A DNA stretch of 6,987 bases, from NCBI GenBank assembly GCA_903949225.1, contig CAJAYZ010000295.1:1-6987 (forward strand), written 5' to 3'. The notes under the pieces are model-generated. The model saw only the letters and a list, made by a program, of their open reading frames with translations. It was not told where the DNA came from and did no database searches. Each line of letters begins with the position of its first letter. Position 1 is the first letter of the stretch. The position numbers and the translations under genes were made by a program. This document shows, piece by piece, positions 6,038 to 6,987 of this stretch. The stretch comes from an uncultured Planctomycetaceae bacterium. GTDB lineage: Bacteria > Planctomycetota > Planctomycetia > Pirellulales > UBA1268.

Positions 6038-6987
6038 AGCATCGCCTCCCGGGCCGATCGCGCTGCCACACCTGGGGAGACGTGCGGCAGCGACAGCAGC
6101 CCCTCGGCCGCGAGGGCAAGCAACAGCGCCACTAGGCACGGTCGCCACACTTCTTCGACGAGATTGCCCAGCCCCCCGGCCTGCTGCTCGAACCGGCTCA
6201 GCGACAGTCCCTGAAAGAGTGCGTCAATTTGCTCGTCGGCGAGGACGGGACTGACATCCTCGCGCGGCGGCCGATTGATCGCCACGAGCCGGCCGCGCGA
6301 GGCGAGGACGCCGGCATGAGAGCCCGACTCGGTTGACGGGCTGGCAGGCCCGGCGATCTGACGCCAGTCATCAGCCACCCGTTCCGCGTCTTTGGCCTCC
6401 GCGCGGGCGATTGGCCCTGCCGGCTCTCCGGCGTCGGCCATCCGCGCCGGCCCCACGGCGGCCAGTCCGTCGTCGATCGCCCGTTGGAGGAGGCAGTAGA
6501 GGACGATGCCGTTGGCGGCGAGATCGGAGTCGCGTGGGGAGGGAGTGGTGGCGAGAAAGGCAACGGCACCGCGGTCGCGGGCCGCGCGGAGGAGGAGCGG
6601 GCGGTCGTCCGGGAGGGTCGCCAGGGCGGTTCCCTCGCCTGAGAGCGCGCACGCTCGGCGGATTTCCAGCTCCCCCACCGGCAGCGCTTGGCCGGTGAGC
6701 GTGCCGGCGAGCCAGCCCTCGTCGCTGCGCCACGACGCCGGCCGCAGTGGCGGGCTGTGCTCGCTCCAAGCCCCCCAGCCGATCCCGGCAAACGCTGCCG
6801 CGGTCGGAGCCTCCGGCGGGAGAAACACCACGTCCCCTCCCCGGTCGACAAACCGCTCGACGCCTGCCGCCATCTCCCCTTCGGGAATCGGCGCCTGCCA
6901 GAGGAGGAGCGCCACCTCATCGAGCCCCATCCCCAAAGCATCTTCCACCGCCACGATGTCGACCGCCGCAGTGAGGAGCTTGTCGGG
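6034..6987 (-). CDS. BatA-type membrane protein, C-terminal 317 residues (5' end outside window)
   Basis: The frame is open from the right edge to a TGA at 6036-6034, so the start and N-terminus are missing. A GTG at 6954 is only an internal codon, because the frame continues upstream without a stop. Seen: an alpha/beta stretch with LLLWQAPIPEG and FVDRGGDVVFLPP (visible residues about 25-58), then a second core ending in GAVAFLATTPSPRDSDLA and VLYCLLQRAI (about 140-171). A segment with GRLVAINRPPREDVSPVL follows (about 232-249), and a single hydrophobic helix lies near residues 283-301, trailed by a short arginine-containing tail. Known: planctomycete proteins with an N-terminal BatA domain (two helices, PF07584) end in this way, with an amidotransferase-like fold, an 'NRP-ED' segment and a last helix. 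No catalytic triad is visible. Inferred: a membrane-anchored partner of the VWA protein encoded next, with its bulk in the periplasm. The BatA N-terminus itself is not seen, so the family name rests on the C-terminal pattern and the neighbours. Confidence 0.8.
   Translation of the reverse strand, partial: PDKLLTAAVDIVAVEDALGMGLDEVALLLWQAPIPEGEMAAGVERFVDRGGDVVFLPPEAPTAAAFAGIGWGAWSEHSPPLRPASWRSDEGWLAGTLTGQALPVGELEIRRACALSGEGTALATLPDDRPLLLRAARDRGAVAFLATTPSPRDSDLAANGIVLYCLLQRAIDDGLAAVGPARMADAGEPAGPIARAEAKDAERVADDWRQIAGPASPSTESGSHAGVLASRGRLVAINRPPREDVSPVLADEQIDALFQGLSLSRFEQQAGGLGNLVEEVWRPCLVALLLALAAEGLLSLPHVSPGVAARSAREAML
6045..6050 (-). promoter_or_regulatory. Ribosome binding site for the VWA/amidotransferase-like gene
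   Basis: Read on the minus strand this is GGGAGG, 7 nt before the GTG at 6037. It lies inside the last codons of the upstream gene. It decides the start: the GTG overlaps the upstream TGA as GTGA, whereas the ATG seven codons in (6019-6017) has no comparable site, and the longer frame back to 6148 would overlap the upstream gene by more than 100 nt. Confidence 0.75.

Noticed and set aside
6038..6148. Longer N-terminus (37 extra residues) for the VWA protein
   Set aside because: It would overlap the upstream gene by more than 100 nt, is Ala/Gly/Arg-rich and resembles no signal. The GTG at 6037 has a strong ribosome binding site and a GTGA overlap.

Overview
This is a GC-rich window (about two-thirds G+C by eye) filled almost entirely by four minus-strand genes that read as one operon. 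Transcription runs from the right edge (6987) to the left edge (1). I find no rRNA, tRNA, CRISPR array, insertion sequence, promoter or terminator. The gene set is an uncharacterised membrane-protein cluster of the kind found next to MoxR AAA+ ATPases in Planctomycetes. It also resembles the alphaproteobacterial MoxR / DUF58 / DUF4159-BatA / glutamine-amidotransferase-like / DUF4175 clusters. High GC, GTG use and the long Pro/Gly/Gln-rich membrane protein fit a planctomycete (Pirellulales-like). This placement rests on recalled family resemblance, not on a search.

Layout in order of transcription: (1) 6987-6034, the C-terminal 317 residues of a BatA-type membrane protein whose start lies beyond the right edge. 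(2) 6037-3782, a 751-residue protein with two N-terminal membrane helices, a von Willebrand A (VWA) domain with an intact MIDAS motif, a degenerate class I glutamine-amidotransferase-like domain, a beta-rich module and a C-terminal membrane helix. It starts on a GTG that overlaps the previous stop by 4 nt. (3) A 59-nt gap, then 3722-234, a 1162-residue three-helix membrane protein of DUF4175-like layout with a beta-rich middle, long helical segments and a disordered linker. (4) 237-1, the first 79 residues of a probable secreted protein whose ATG overlaps the previous stop by 4 nt. It runs off the left edge.

Charge distribution around the membrane helices is consistent across the three membrane proteins: the soluble domains are predicted to face the periplasm and the short charged loops and tails the cytoplasm. 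The likely picture is a periplasmic, membrane-anchored VWA assembly whose partners would be a cytoplasmic MoxR ATPase and a DUF58 protein encoded just upstream, outside this window. Its function is unknown. Long open frames on the plus strand are mirror images of GC-rich coding sequence and are not called.
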